From Flavobacterium psychrophilum (GTDB lineage Bacteria; Bacteroidota; Bacteroidia; Flavobacteriales; Flavobacteriaceae), in the NCBI GenBank assembly GCA_001708385.1, contig CP012388.1, forward strand, positions 3,844,001 through 3,908,000: a DNA stretch of 64,000 bases, written 5' to 3'. The notes beneath the pieces were generated by a model, which saw only the letters and a list, made by a program, of their open reading frames with translations, was not told the DNA's origin and made no database searches. Shown here piece after piece: positions 8,675 to 17,181 of the stretch (its first letter is position 1; each line of letters starts with the position of its first letter). Position numbers and translations under genes: made by a program.

Positions 8675-9457
8675 ATGGATTATCAAAACGAATTATCAGG
8701 GAAGATTGCCTTAGTAACAGGAGGCACGAAAGGAGCTGGAAGAGCAATTGCAGAAAGGCTGCTACAAGCTGGAGCAACTGTTATTATCACTGCAAGAAAC
8801 GCTCCGGAAAAAGAAAACAGCAAGCTGCATTTCATTCCATCAGACTTAAGTAAAGCAGAAGGAACACAAAAAGTTGTCAGCGATGTGCTGTCTGCTTACG
8901 GAAAGCTTGACATTTTGGTGAACAATCTTGGTTCTTCAACAACACCGGCGGGTGGCTTTAGTGCATTATCTGACGAAGATTGGGAATCAACCTTACAGGC
9001 TAATTTGCTTGCTCCGGTTCGACTGGACAGAGGATTTTTACCTCAAATGATAGATCGAAAAAACGGAGTTATTATTCATATAGCTTCTATCCAGGGAATA
9101 CTGCCACTGTATGACTCTACTTTGCCTTATGCGGCTGCAAAAGCAGGATTAAGAAACTATAGTAAAAGTTTATCGAATGAAGTTTCGCCTAAAGGCGTTC
9201 GGGTGCTGACTGTTTCTCCCGGATGGATCAATACAGGAGCATCGAAAGCTTGGTTGGCTGAGATTGCAAGAAACGCCAATAGCACTGTAGAGAAAGCGCA
9301 GCAAGGAGTAATGGAAGCATTGGGTGGAATACCATATGGCAGACCTGCTGAGCCGGAAGAAGTTGCTGAATTGGTTGGTTTTCTTGTTTCTCCGAGAGCC
9401 AATTATTTATCAGGAACTGAATATGTTATCGACGGCGGTACAGTACCAACAATTTAA
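8675..9457 (+). CDS. SDR-family NAD(P)-dependent oxidoreductase
   Basis: 260 residues, classical short-chain dehydrogenase length. Seen: cofactor motif TGGTKGAG (residues 15-22), NNLG (structural NNAG variant), catalytic Ser in IHIASIQG, YAAAK (YxxxK catalytic pair), and a C-terminal YLSGTEYVIDGGTVPT tail as in 3-oxoacyl-ACP reductase-like SDRs. The substrate is unknown. It starts the operon divergent from the HxlR regulator and is followed after 21 bp by a small SnoaL-like protein. The HxlR/SDR/SnoaL combination is common in Bacteroidota and is usually linked to detoxifying small reactive carbonyl compounds, which here is inference. Confidence 0.92.
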   Translation: MDYQNELSGKIALVTGGTKGAGRAIAERLLQAGATVIITARNAPEKENSKLHFIPSDLSKAEGTQKVVSDVLSAYGKLDILVNNLGSSTTPAGGFSALSDEDWESTLQANLLAPVRLDRGFLPQMIDRKNGVIIHIASIQGILPLYDSTLPYAAAKAGLRNYSKSLSNEVSPKGVRVLTVSPGWINTGASKAWLAEIARNANSTVEKAQQGVMEALGGIPYGRPAEPEEVAELVGFLVSPRANYLSGTEYVIDGGTVPTI

Positions 9458-9478
9458 TAATCCTTAAAAACAATTATA

Positions 9479-9802
9479 ATGAACTTACCAAAAGTATTGA
9501 CAGACTTGATTAAAGCACAGAACGAATTTGAGGCCGTGACTTACGCCAATTTGTTTTCAGAAACTGCAGTAGTTTTTGACGAAGGAAAAATGCATAGAGG
9601 AAGACTTGAAATAGAGCGTTGGATTGATCACTCAAACGAGCACTACCACGCAGTAATGAAACCATTGGAATATACCGAAGACGGTACAACAAGCATCTTA
9701 ACCGCAGAATGTTCAGGAACATTTCCGGGAAGCCCTATCACACTAAAATTTAACTTTGATATTATTGATGGTCAGATTCAGCATTTAAAAGTAACAGATT
9801 AA
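9479..9802 (+). CDS. SnoaL-like (NTF2 fold) small protein
   Basis: 107 residues, single NTF2/SnoaL-like domain: an N-terminal helix pair (LPKVLTDLIKAQNEFEAVTY), the F/Y...D strand region (ANLFSETAVVFDEGKMHRGR), and a C-terminal beta sheet (LKFNFDIIDGQIQHLKVTD) with the family's 'F.i.dGkI..l.i' ending. It may be an isomerase or a ligand-binding partner of the SDR encoded just upstream. A 22-codon fragment closely resembling its N-terminus lies at 17072-17140. A hairpin terminator follows at 9847. Confidence 0.85.
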   Translation: MNLPKVLTDLIKAQNEFEAVTYANLFSETAVVFDEGKMHRGRLEIERWIDHSNEHYHAVMKPLEYTEDGTTSILTAECSGTFPGSPITLKFNFDIIDGQIQHLKVTD

Positions 9803-9846
9803 AATTTAAAAGAGTGTAATTGTTTACTATAAGTTATTTAAATGAT

Positions 9847-9876
9847 AAGGCCATTGGACTCAGTGGCTTTGTTTTT
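9847..9876 (+). terminator. Rho-independent terminator after SDR/SnoaL operon
   Basis: AAGGCCATTG-GACT-CAGTGGCTTT forms a stem (with G-U pairs) followed by GTTTTTATTTT. It lies 45 bp after the SnoaL stop. The remaining ~270 bp up to 10146 contain no gene or clear motif. Confidence 0.6.
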
Positions 9877-10146
9877 ATTTTGCGAAGTGTCAGGTATCAC
9901 AGTCTAAGACATTGTATGTTCAATTAAAACGTTATTAAGGTATAAAAAAAACATCTTACAATCAGCATAAGGCTATATTGCAAAAAGCCTGCAGTAATAA
10001 TAATAGCAACTTTCATTACAAACAAATTCGAGGAAATATGCACAATAGATATATCCCTTTGTACATTTCTATACACTGGTTTTTAATCAACTTTGTACGC
10101 TACTACTTGAGGCTGATAAAGTAAATAAAATTCAAAATATTTAACT

Positions 10147-10512
10147 ATGATTAAAAGAAAAACATTAATACTGGGTGCCACAACAGATTCCACCCGTTAT
10201 TCATATTTAGCTGCTGTGCGTCTATCCAATTCCGGGCATACTATTATAAACGTAGGTTTAAAGACAGGAAATGTTGCCGGTGTTGACATTGAAATACCAG
10301 GAGAAATATATACAGATATTGACACGATCACTGTGTATATTGGCCCGTCAAAACAGCAACCGTTATACGATTATATTATTAAAACAAATCCTCAACGTAT
10401 CATTTTTAATCCAGGTACAGAAAATGAAGAACTTAAAAAGTTGGCAAAAGCTCACGGCATAACAACAGAATATGCCTGCACTTTAGTCTTGCTATCATTG
10501 GGTCAATATTAA
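10147..10512 (+). CDS. CoA-binding domain protein (YccU-like)
   Basis: 121 residues forming one Rossmann-like CoA_binding_2 domain. The N-terminus KTLILGATTDSTRYSYLAAV is the nucleotide/CoA-binding strand-loop-helix, followed by GHTIINVGLK and the conserved 'IFNPGTENEEL...A.G' segment (about 86-105) typical of this family. Members bind CoA in the cytosol, and their physiological role is poorly known. It stands alone and is followed by a terminator at 10596. Confidence 0.9.
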   Translation: MIKRKTLILGATTDSTRYSYLAAVRLSNSGHTIINVGLKTGNVAGVDIEIPGEIYTDIDTITVYIGPSKQQPLYDYIIKTNPQRIIFNPGTENEELKKLAKAHGITTEYACTLVLLSLGQY

Positions 10513-10595
10513 TTAAAATTGGCATCGCCAGCATCTAATCGGATGTACTGGAGGTACTCCTATCGGCTTTAAGATTTAGATACAACATCAAAAGC

Positions 10596-10630
10596 AGCAC
10601 TTCATTTTAATGGAAGTGCTATTTTTTTTT
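10596..10630 (+). terminator. Rho-independent terminator
   Basis: AGCACTTCATT-TT-AATGGAAGTGCT stem (one bulged G), followed directly by ATTTTTTTTT. It is 83 bp after the CoA-binding gene. The stretch 10631-10906 holds only an unconvincing minus-strand open frame and the upstream region of the acyltransferase. Confidence 0.85.
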
Positions 10631-10906
10631 ATAGCTTTTCGCTGATGTTTAATTTTCAATAATTAATTGTCCCCCCTCTTCTTGATAGCCATGAATATAA
10701 TTATTTTCAGATGCCCGCATTTGCAAGTTGCTGTAAAAGTAAATCTTAAAGGAAAAATGTGCTACAGTAACCGCCTTATATCCATTTTTAAGGGTTTGAT
10801 GTTTTCTGAACTTTGCATCGTGAGATGAAGTTCTGTAATGTGTTGAACATTTCAACAGCGGTACCGGATTTCGCCTAAGCTTAGTACAAATTAAAAATCA
10901 TTAAAA

Positions 10907-12142
10907 ATGACAAAGAAACAAAACCGCACCCTGGGTGCATTTGAAAAAACGTTTTGGTTACTGGATCAAATCGATTCTAAAGACTTTGCCCTCGCTGCAG
11001 AGGTAGAGGGTAAAGAACCTGTTGCTGCATGGCAATCAGCCATTAGGCAGGTGCAGCAAAGGCATCCTAACCTCGCGGTAAGGATTGTTATGGACGAGTT
11101 TAAACGGCCTGTTATACAGCACGTCGACTCATTAGAAATTCCGCTGAGAGTACTGGATGTAGACAGCGAATTTAAATGGGAAGAAGAGGCTGAAAAAGAA
11201 CTATCAATACGATTTGACACCAGTAATGGTCCGTTGTTAAGAGTAGTTATACTTCAAAAACCTCAGGATACGGTAGTGCTACTGGTAGCAAACCATACAT
11301 TGGCAGATGGTTCGTCGCTCAATTACCTTTTCAGAGACATTTTAAATGCAGTAACGGGCCAAAAACTGGAAATACTGGCTCCGCAAAAATCTAACGATGA
11401 AACTTTAGGTTTGCCTGATGATGTAGCCATTACCGAAACCAAAAGTGAAAGTTATGTGTTTAAAAAGATTGACTCAGTTTATCCGAAGGTAGAAAGTATA
11501 CGATTTTCTGGCGATAGCACTTTACGAATACTGAAAAAATCCAGATTAGAACAAACAACCGTGCACGGTGCAATTTGTGCGGCTGCAGTAATTGCGAGTA
11601 GAAAGCTGCGCAGTGAGTGGGCGAACAAAAAACTTGAGCTGATTTCTCCTATCTGTACCAGGAGGGCACTTGAATTAGATGATAACTTCGGGTTAAACAT
11701 AACAACGCATCCGGTTTACTTTGAGCCTGAACTTAGCCCTTATTTTTGGGATGTCGCCAGGCTGGCAAAATCAGGCCTCGCGGGAACTGATACCGTAGCG
11801 CATGTACAAAATTATATCAACTTTTTCAGGGGACTAACCTTTAACAGTGTTGATATACAACAGATGATTGACGTATTAAAACAAGCTTTTAACCATGATA
11901 TTATGGTTACTAATCTGGTAAGTGTAAAATACCCTACGGATTTTGGAAAACTGAAGCTAAAATCGGTTTATGGCCCGATGGTGCGTTCAGGCAAAGGTAA
12001 AGAGCAAACAATAGGTGCAATAAGCAGCAATGGACAGCTTTGCCTTACCAATACGAGTGACAACCCGATACCGGGTATATTAAAGGAAATGGAAAACATA
12101 CTTTTAAAAGCTTGCAACGAAAGCACAGAAAGTATTGCCTAA
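10907..12142 (+). CDS. Condensation-domain/PapA-like HxxxD acyltransferase
   Basis: 411 residues, a stand-alone acyltransferase of the CoA-dependent acyltransferase/condensation superfamily. The catalytic HxxxDG motif is HTLADG (His130, Asp134). The N-terminal lobe has LGAFEKTFWLLDQ as in PapA/wax-ester-like enzymes and 'R.D....LLRVVIL' before the active site. The C-terminal lobe is intact (LELISPICTRR; MVTNLVSVKYP, the usual 'SNvG' bridge region). It would transfer an acyl group from CoA or a carrier to an alcohol or amine. No NRPS, PKS or carrier gene is visible nearby, so the substrate is unknown. It ends in a strong terminator at 12151. Confidence 0.82.
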   Translation: MTKKQNRTLGAFEKTFWLLDQIDSKDFALAAEVEGKEPVAAWQSAIRQVQQRHPNLAVRIVMDEFKRPVIQHVDSLEIPLRVLDVDSEFKWEEEAEKELSIRFDTSNGPLLRVVILQKPQDTVVLLVANHTLADGSSLNYLFRDILNAVTGQKLEILAPQKSNDETLGLPDDVAITETKSESYVFKKIDSVYPKVESIRFSGDSTLRILKKSRLEQTTVHGAICAAAVIASRKLRSEWANKKLELISPICTRRALELDDNFGLNITTHPVYFEPELSPYFWDVARLAKSGLAGTDTVAHVQNYINFFRGLTFNSVDIQQMIDVLKQAFNHDIMVTNLVSVKYPTDFGKLKLKSVYGPMVRSGKGKEQTIGAISSNGQLCLTNTSDNPIPGILKEMENILLKACNESTESIA

Positions 12143-12150
12143 TTAACTAT

Positions 12151-12196
12151 AAAACACCATTCAATGCACAGAAACGGTGTATTGTATGGTGTTTTT
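12151..12196 (+). terminator. Strong rho-independent terminator
   Basis: AAAACACCAT...ATGGTGTTTT is a perfect 10-bp outer stem, continued inside by CAATGCAC/GTGTATTG, and the 3' side runs into a T tract. It lies 8 bp after the acyltransferase stop. Confidence 0.85.
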
Positions 12197-12334
12197 AAAT
12201 TTGGATAAATTTAAAAATAAATATAGGAGATCTATTAATAACATGCCCAACGTTAGTTTTATAAAGTTACCGTCTTATATAATTTTGTTATTGATTCTAC
12301 CAGTAGTCAACTGTCTAATTAAAATAAAGTATTT

Positions 12335-12350
12335 TACCAAACGTTAGGTA
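12335..12350. promoter_or_regulatory. TetR operator-like palindrome upstream of tetR
   Basis: TACC-A-AACGTT-A-GGTA: both 4-bp arms and the AACGTT core are self-complementary. The site is 29 bp before the TetR start and lies upstream of the -7 box at 12367. A near-identical copy is at 12963-12978. Confidence 0.65.
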
Positions 12351-12366
12351 ATTAATAATTTTTATT

Positions 12367-12374
12367 TACATTTG
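12367..12374 (+). promoter_or_regulatory. -7 promoter box for tetR
   Basis: TACATTTG matches the Bacteroidota -7 consensus TAnnTTTG exactly. The ATG at 12379 is only 4 bp further, so the transcript would be nearly leaderless. The operator palindrome (12335-12350) covers the -33 position. Confidence 0.6.
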
Positions 12375-12378
12375 CATC

Positions 12379-12942
12379 ATGAGACCACAGAAAATTTTAG
12401 ATGCAGATATGATAGCGGGACTTACTAAAGTTTTTAGAGATAAGGGCTACGAAGGAACGAGTTTAAATGATTTAGCAGAAGTAACTGGATTAAAAAAAGC
12501 AAGTCTATATCATCGATTTCCAAATGGAAAGCAAGAGATGGCAGAATCTGTATTAAGCGATATAGATCAGTGGGTTGATGATAATATTTTCTTTCCGTTA
12601 TTGGACGAAAATAAATCTACAAAATTGAGATTAAAAGATGCTTTAAAAAATATTGAAATTCTTTATGATAGCGGAAAAGAAACGTGTGTTTTGAGAGCCT
12701 TTTCTATGCATAGCGGATTATCGTTGTTTGAGCAACAGGTAAAATCTGGTATGGATAAATGGATTACCGCTTTTAATACATTGGGTATTGCCTTAAAATT
12801 ATCTTCCTCGCAATCTCAACAAAACGCTATTCAAACCCTAATAGAATTGCAAGGCAGTCTAATTGTATCAAAAGGATTAGCTGATACAAGTATTTTTAAA
12901 AATACCTTAAAAAATATCGAAAAGCGATACTCAATTGAGTAA
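12379..12942 (+). CDS. TetR/AcrR-family repressor
   Basis: 187 residues. The N-terminal TetR HTH is clear: ADMIAGLTKVFRDKGYEGTS then LNDLAEVTGLKKASLYHRFP (about 9-54). The C-terminal helical ligand domain is of the kind found in regulators of small hydrolase/oxidoreductase operons. It heads a three-gene module with a DUF1348 protein (40 bp on) and an alpha/beta hydrolase. Matching palindromes in front of tetR and in front of the second gene indicate autoregulation and control of the module. Confidence 0.93.
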   Translation: MRPQKILDADMIAGLTKVFRDKGYEGTSLNDLAEVTGLKKASLYHRFPNGKQEMAESVLSDIDQWVDDNIFFPLLDENKSTKLRLKDALKNIEILYDSGKETCVLRAFSMHSGLSLFEQQVKSGMDKWITAFNTLGIALKLSSSQSQQNAIQTLIELQGSLIVSKGLADTSIFKNTLKNIEKRYSIE

Positions 12943-12962
12943 AAAAATTTGAATTAGTAAAT

Positions 12963-12978
12963 TAACAAACGTTCGGTA
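12963..12978. promoter_or_regulatory. Second TetR operator-like palindrome
   Basis: TAAC-A-AACGTT-C-GGTA shares the AACGTT core and the GGTA arm with 12335-12350. It ends 4 bp before the ATG of the DUF1348 gene, so a bound repressor would sit over the leader or ribosome-binding region. Confidence 0.6.
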
Positions 12979-12982
12979 AATT

Positions 12983-13393
12983 ATGACACAATTACATCCA
13001 CTACCACCTTTTAACGAAGAAACAGCGATACAAAAAATTCAAAAGGCAGAAGATGCTTGGAACAGCAAAGACCCTGTTCAGATTTCAAAAGCATATACAA
13101 TTGATACAGAATGGCGTAATAGAGATCAATTCATTAACGGAAGAAAAGAAGTGCAGGATTTTCTTGCTGACAAATGGAAAAATGAATTGGATTATAAACT
13201 TAAAAAACAGCTTTGGACATTTAACGACAATCGTATTGCTGTGAGATTTGAGTACGAATATCGAGATAAAAATGGTCAATGGTTTAGAGCTTACGGAAAC
13301 GAGAATTGGGAATTTGATGAAAATGGATTAATGAAAAAAAGGTTCGCAAGCATAAATGATTTAAAAATTAAAGAAACAGAAAGAAGGTTATAA
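12983..13393 (+). CDS. DUF1348/SnoaL-like NTF2-fold protein
   Basis: 136 residues, a full DUF1348 protein. Seen: [20 protein letters not shown] (helix pair with W-N), [20 protein letters not shown] (the family's 'WRNR..f..Gr..i..FL' signature), [20 protein letters not shown] and [18 protein letters not shown]. The fold is a cone-shaped NTF2 barrel; catalytic function is unproven in this family. It is separated by 11 bp from the following hydrolase gene and is likely co-transcribed under the TetR operator. Confidence 0.88.
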   Translation: MTQLHPLPPFNEETAIQKIQKAEDAWNSKDPVQISKAYTIDTEWRNRDQFINGRKEVQDFLADKWKNELDYKLKKQLWTFNDNRIAVRFEYEYRDKNGQWFRAYGNENWEFDENGLMKKRFASINDLKIKETERRL

Positions 13394-13404
13394 ACAAATA
13401 GAAT

Positions 13405-14373
13405 ATGAAAAAAATAATCGTATTACAACTAATCATCCTATGCGCAATATTTGGATGTAAAAGCGAAACATGTAGTAAAACTAGCAATAAATCGAAAAGT
13501 ATGACGCACAAACACCCCACATTATTTAAAACCATCGAAATTAATGGAATTAAAATTGCTTACAGAGAAGCAGGAAACCCCAAAAATCCTACAATAGTGC
13601 TATTACATGGCTTTCCTTCATCTTCACATCAATATCGAAAAGTTTTATCACAGTTATCTGATGACTTTCATTTAATTGCACCAGATTACCCCTCGTTTGG
13701 AAATAGCGATTTTCCATTGGCAAGTGAATATGAATACACTTTTGATAATATTGCAAAAACAATAGACGCCTTTTTAGAAAAGAAAAAAATTGACTCTTAT
13801 GCATTAATGATACAGGATTATGGAGCACCTATTGGTTTTAGAATAGCTACAGCTCACCCAGAGAAGGTTACGGCGATAATAAATCAAAACGGGAATGCAT
13901 ATTTAGAAGGGTTGGGCGATGCTTGGACTGGAATTAAAGCACTTTGGAAAGACCGAAACCCTGAAACTGAAAAAGCAATACTGCCAGCCTTTTCGCTAGA
14001 TGGTTTGAAATGGCAATATACACATGGAACAAGAAATCTTGAAACAATAAATCCTGACACTTGGCATTTAGATTATTTAAGACTTTCAAGACCAAATGCA
14101 CATAAAGTAAATATGGATTTATTTTACGATTATCAAAACAATTTAAAACTATATCCAAAATGGCAAAAATATTTAAGAGATAATCAGCCACCTTTATTAA
14201 TAGTTTGGGGAAAAAATGATGAGTTTTTCCCTGAAAGCGGAGCAGTTGCTTTCAAAAAAGATGTTAAGGAGATCGACTATAATATTTATGATACTGGGCA
14301 TTTTGCATTAGAAGAAGATGGAGAAGAAATAATAGAAAAAATTAGAATATTTATGGCAAAAGTTGGTCATTAA
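13405..14373 (+). CDS. Lipoprotein alpha/beta hydrolase, haloalkane dehalogenase/epoxide hydrolase type
   Basis: 322 residues. The N-terminus has a short hydrophobic segment and lipobox AIFGC (Cys18), so the enzyme should be a periplasmic or surface lipoprotein. Catalytic parts: oxyanion motif HGFPS (68-72), nucleophile elbow MIQDYGAP with Asp138 as nucleophile (Asp, not Ser, as in haloalkane dehalogenases and epoxide hydrolases), acid Asp272 in WGKNDEFF, and His299 in DTGHFALEE. The lid domain is present (about 165-250). Likely substrates are epoxides or halogenated compounds. It is the last gene of the TetR/DUF1348 module. Confidence 0.88.
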   Translation: MKKIIVLQLIILCAIFGCKSETCSKTSNKSKSMTHKHPTLFKTIEINGIKIAYREAGNPKNPTIVLLHGFPSSSHQYRKVLSQLSDDFHLIAPDYPSFGNSDFPLASEYEYTFDNIAKTIDAFLEKKKIDSYALMIQDYGAPIGFRIATAHPEKVTAIINQNGNAYLEGLGDAWTGIKALWKDRNPETEKAILPAFSLDGLKWQYTHGTRNLETINPDTWHLDYLRLSRPNAHKVNMDLFYDYQNNLKLYPKWQKYLRDNQPPLLIVWGKNDEFFPESGAVAFKKDVKEIDYNIYDTGHFALEEDGEEIIEKIRIFMAKVGH

Positions 14374-14387
14374 TTGCTAGTTGCTAA

Positions 14388-14506
14388 CAGCCTGTAGCCG
14401 CAATCGCGGAGATTTCGGTTGAAACGTTCTGTTTCACGAAGAAAGTTTTATCTTGGCAGAGAGACTCAATTTGCTTTAATCCGCGAAAGGCGACTTGCAG
14501 GCGATG
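14388..14506. repeat. Long imperfect hairpin element downstream of the hydrolase
   Basis: The left arm (14388-14410, cagcctgtagccgcaatcgc and following bases) pairs imperfectly with the right arm (14480-14506, CCGCGAAAGGCGACTTGCAG and following bases). Inside is a perfect small hairpin TGAAAC-GTTCT-GTTTCA (14420-14436). The element is clearly more G+C-rich than its surroundings. It could be a terminator-like structure, a MITE-like repeat or an integron attC-like recombination site. I see no good GTTRRRY core sites, and no integrase is in the window. The rest of 14374-14707 holds nothing recognisable. Confidence 0.5.
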
Positions 14507-14707
14507 CGTAATATACATATTACCTTATATGTTCAGCCATTACTTGTGCTGAAAAAATACAGGAACATTTGTGTAAAATAAATAAACCTGCAACTTGCTT
14601 TGATCTTACTAGATGCTGGTTAACTAAATGCGGGAATGTTACTCTACTATTCTAGTAGGTGTTTTTTCTACTTTTTAAGATATCTATCGCTCTGTGCGAG
14701 ACAGATG

Positions 14708-16645
14708 CTATTTAAAATCACGCTTGATGCCAAGCTTTTTAATTTTTGAATTTAGCGTGGACGGCGGAAGATTTAAAAGTTCGGCTGCACCTCCCGCTCC
14801 CCATACCTTTCCCTTGCATTTTTTGAGCGCGATTAAAATATGATCGCGCTCATTTTGTTCGATAGACTTGAAGCCGTCAGAACTTGAGTCAACCGTAACT
14901 GTTTCAGTGCTGCCTGACGCAAGAATGTCAAGTCTTTTTATATTATTTCCCTGCGAAACAAGTACAGCTCTTTCAACCAGGTTCTCAAGTTCCCTTATAT
15001 TTCCAGGCCAGTCATACTCCATTGCATCCTGTATCCCACGAGAAGAAATACCAATAATATTCTTTCCTAAACTGACATTAAAATAAGATATAAAATGATT
15101 TATCAATAGCGGAATATCGTCTTTTCTTTCTCTTAGGGGAGGGAGTGTAATAGGAAAAACGTTTAGCCTATAATATAAATCAAGCCTAAAGCGACCAGCT
15201 GCAACCTCTTTCTCTAGATTGCGGTTAGTTGCGACAATTACCCTAACATCAATCTTAACCGGGGCGTTACCTGCTAATCGTTCAATTTCTTTTTCCTGTA
15301 AAACCCTTAGTAGTTTGGCCTGCAGATCATAAGACATATCACCAATTTCATCAAGAAAGATAGTTCCCTTATGGGCACGCTCAAATTTTCCGATATGTTT
15401 GTTTATAGCTCCTGTAAAAGCCCCTTTTTCGTGTCCGAAAAGTTCTGACTCTATAAGACTTGCCGGGAGGGCAGCACAGTTAATTTTAACAAAGGGTCCT
15501 TCCTTACGTTCGGAAATCTCGTGTATGCTGTGAGCTATACTTTCCTTTCCGGTACCACTTTCACCTAATATAAGTACGGATGTATTTGCGGGAGCTACCT
15601 GCATAATATTGTCAAATACATTTAGCAGTAAATGACTTTTGCCAACTATACCTTTAAAAACCATTGCCAAATTCTTGTTCTTGCCGATAAGCTTTCTGTT
15701 ACTTGCAACAGCGTCCGGTGTGCGCTGTGTGTCAAATCCCAGTATTTGGCAAATAGCGAAAGAAATACTTGAATCTAATCTTTCCAGTAACGCAATATGC
15801 CCGGAGTTATAGGTATCTGCACGACGGCTATAGAAATGCAACTGGATATTTTTGTATCCACTACAGCTCAAAGGATATGTTAAAAGTGAATTGACCGCAA
15901 ATGTATTGGCAACCTGCTTACTTAACTCAAATTTGCTCAGCATCTTTTTAAAATCATTGCGAATAAAAATAGATCGCTCTTTGCCTGATTCGTCATATTG
16001 TAGTTTATGTAACTCATTAAAATTACTCTTCGTAATAATTTTAAATTCCTCTGCTCCAATAAATTGATATTCTTCAAAGCCGGTACGCAAATAACTCATC
16101 AGGTTGCTCGTTCCAATATTACTACTCAGGCAAATAGCAAAATAGTCGAAGGGAAGAATTGCCTGCATGGTTTTAGAAATTTGATACATCTTATCTGTAT
16201 CAGTTGCTTCCATCTTAACAATATCCTGTAGTAACATCCTAAATTTCTCTTCTTTTCTTAGAGCAGTTTCAAGGCTATTCTCATACCTGTATTGCGCTAT
16301 TTCAAGCGTTACCATCAAATCCCTTTCTCTAAACGGCTTTACTATAAATCCGTAAGGCTGTGTAGCTTTTGCCTGCATAAGGGTATCGTGATCAGAATTG
16401 GCTGAAACATAAATAAAGGGTATATTCCTCTCCTTTAATGTCACTGCCAAATCTATACCCGACAATTCTCCTTTAAGCTGAATATCTACGAGTGCGAGGT
16501 CAGGAATTTTTCGGTCAATCATATTCATCGCTTCCTGAACAGATTTTGCAGTGCCGCACACTATATAGCCTGCCTCTTCAAGCATAATCTCTAGATTATT
16601 GGCCTCTATAAACTGATCTTCGACTATTAGAATTTTCAATGCCAT
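14708..16645 (-). CDS. Sigma-54-dependent response regulator with GAF-like domain
   Basis: 645 residues. Receiver domain 1-120 with phospho-acceptor Asp54 (LALVDIQL) and Lys103 (IVKPF); a GAF-like sensor region (about 145-305); AAA+ domain (about 330-570) with Walker A GESGTGKE (361-368), the sigma-54 contact loop GAFTGA (408-413), Walker [11 protein letters not shown] and arginine-finger region [13 protein letters not shown]; and a C-terminal Fis-type HTH ([20 protein letters not shown]). It activates sigma-54 promoters by ATP hydrolysis after phosphorylation. No kinase is adjacent; the orphan HisKA_2 kinase at 20525 is a possible partner (inference). A -7 box lies upstream at 16711-16718. 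Confidence 0.95.
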   Translation of the reverse strand: MALKILIVEDQFIEANNLEIMLEEAGYIVCGTAKSVQEAMNMIDRKIPDLALVDIQLKGELSGIDLAVTLKERNIPFIYVSANSDHDTLMQAKATQPYGFIVKPFRERDLMVTLEIAQYRYENSLETALRKEEKFRMLLQDIVKMEATDTDKMYQISKTMQAILPFDYFAICLSSNIGTSNLMSYLRTGFEEYQFIGAEEFKIITKSNFNELHKLQYDESGKERSIFIRNDFKKMLSKFELSKQVANTFAVNSLLTYPLSCSGYKNIQLHFYSRRADTYNSGHIALLERLDSSISFAICQILGFDTQRTPDAVASNRKLIGKNKNLAMVFKGIVGKSHLLLNVFDNIMQVAPANTSVLILGESGTGKESIAHSIHEISERKEGPFVKINCAALPASLIESELFGHEKGAFTGAINKHIGKFERAHKGTIFLDEIGDMSYDLQAKLLRVLQEKEIERLAGNAPVKIDVRVIVATNRNLEKEVAAGRFRLDLYYRLNVFPITLPPLRERKDDIPLLINHFISYFNVSLGKNIIGISSRGIQDAMEYDWPGNIRELENLVERAVLVSQGNNIKRLDILASGSTETVTVDSSSDGFKSIEQNERDHILIALKKCKGKVWGAGGAAELLNLPPSTLNSKIKKLGIKRDFK

Positions 16646-16710
16646 TAAAATGCTTTTACGGTTTTAATACAATACTGGGCAGGTTACCTGAAGTTATAAT
16701 TGTGCTGACG

Positions 16711-16718
16711 CAAATATA
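16711..16718 (-). promoter_or_regulatory. -7 promoter box for the sigma-54 response regulator
   Basis: On the minus strand the sequence reads TATATTTG, an exact TAnnTTTG match, 66 bp before the ATG at 16645. This suggests a leader of roughly 55-60 nt. Confidence 0.5.
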
Positions 16719-16967
16719 AAAGCAATATCGTTTGTTACTACGGATTTTGTTACAATCATTTATCGCTACGGTAATTACCAACATTTATGCAATTTCGCTG
16801 TTTTATTAGCGATATATAACAAAAATCGAAAATGAAAAATATTAAATCATTGATTTATAGGTAATTATTTAATAGGCTTGATAGTTGCTAAGCATTGAAT
16901 ATCTTAAGACGCTGAAGAGATTAAGAAATCTTGCCATATTAAATTGCACGATATTAAAAATTGAATC

Positions 16968-17021
16968 ATGACCAAATTTACTAAAGACGGTACAGAAATT
17001 TTAAGGTTTATAGGGACTTGA
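16968..17021 (+). pseudogene. Possible N-terminal remnant of an alpha/beta hydrolase
   Basis: A 17-codon frame, MTKFTKDGTEILRFIGT then stop, resembles the start of chloroperoxidase-type alpha/beta hydrolases ('f.tkDGteIyykdwG'). It is too short to be sure. It lies just before the SnoaL remnant at 17072, in a 536-bp stretch with no intact gene. Confidence 0.3.
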
Positions 17022-17071
17022 GGTATGAAATACTGCAAACAGCGTTAATTAATAATAACTGAAATTAAAAA

Positions 17072-17140
17072 ATGATGGACTTACCACAAGTAATAAAGGA
17101 ATTTGTAAAAGCGCAAAACAATGCAGAAGTAGATGAGTAA
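17072..17140 (+). pseudogene. Truncated paralogue of the SnoaL-like gene (N-terminal remnant)
   Basis: MMDLPQVIKEFVKAQNNAEV and two more codons, then stop. Compare the intact protein at 9479, which begins MNLPKVLTDLIKAQNEFEAV: 'LP.V....(V/I)KAQN..E' is shared. Only 22 codons remain, so this is a broken duplicate rather than a functional gene. A sensible A-rich leader is still present. Confidence 0.6.
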
Positions 17141-17181
17141 ATGTAAGTGTTTGTGTCTTAATTTGTAATATATAAACAATT

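Noticed and set aside
10649..10855. 68-codon minus-strand frame before the acyltransferase
   Set aside because: No family resemblance, no signal or leader, and it overlaps the region just after a terminator and before a promoter; probably chance.
14388..14506. Firm call of an integron attC site
   Set aside because: No clear RYYYAAC/GTTRRRY core pair, no second copy and no integrase in the window.
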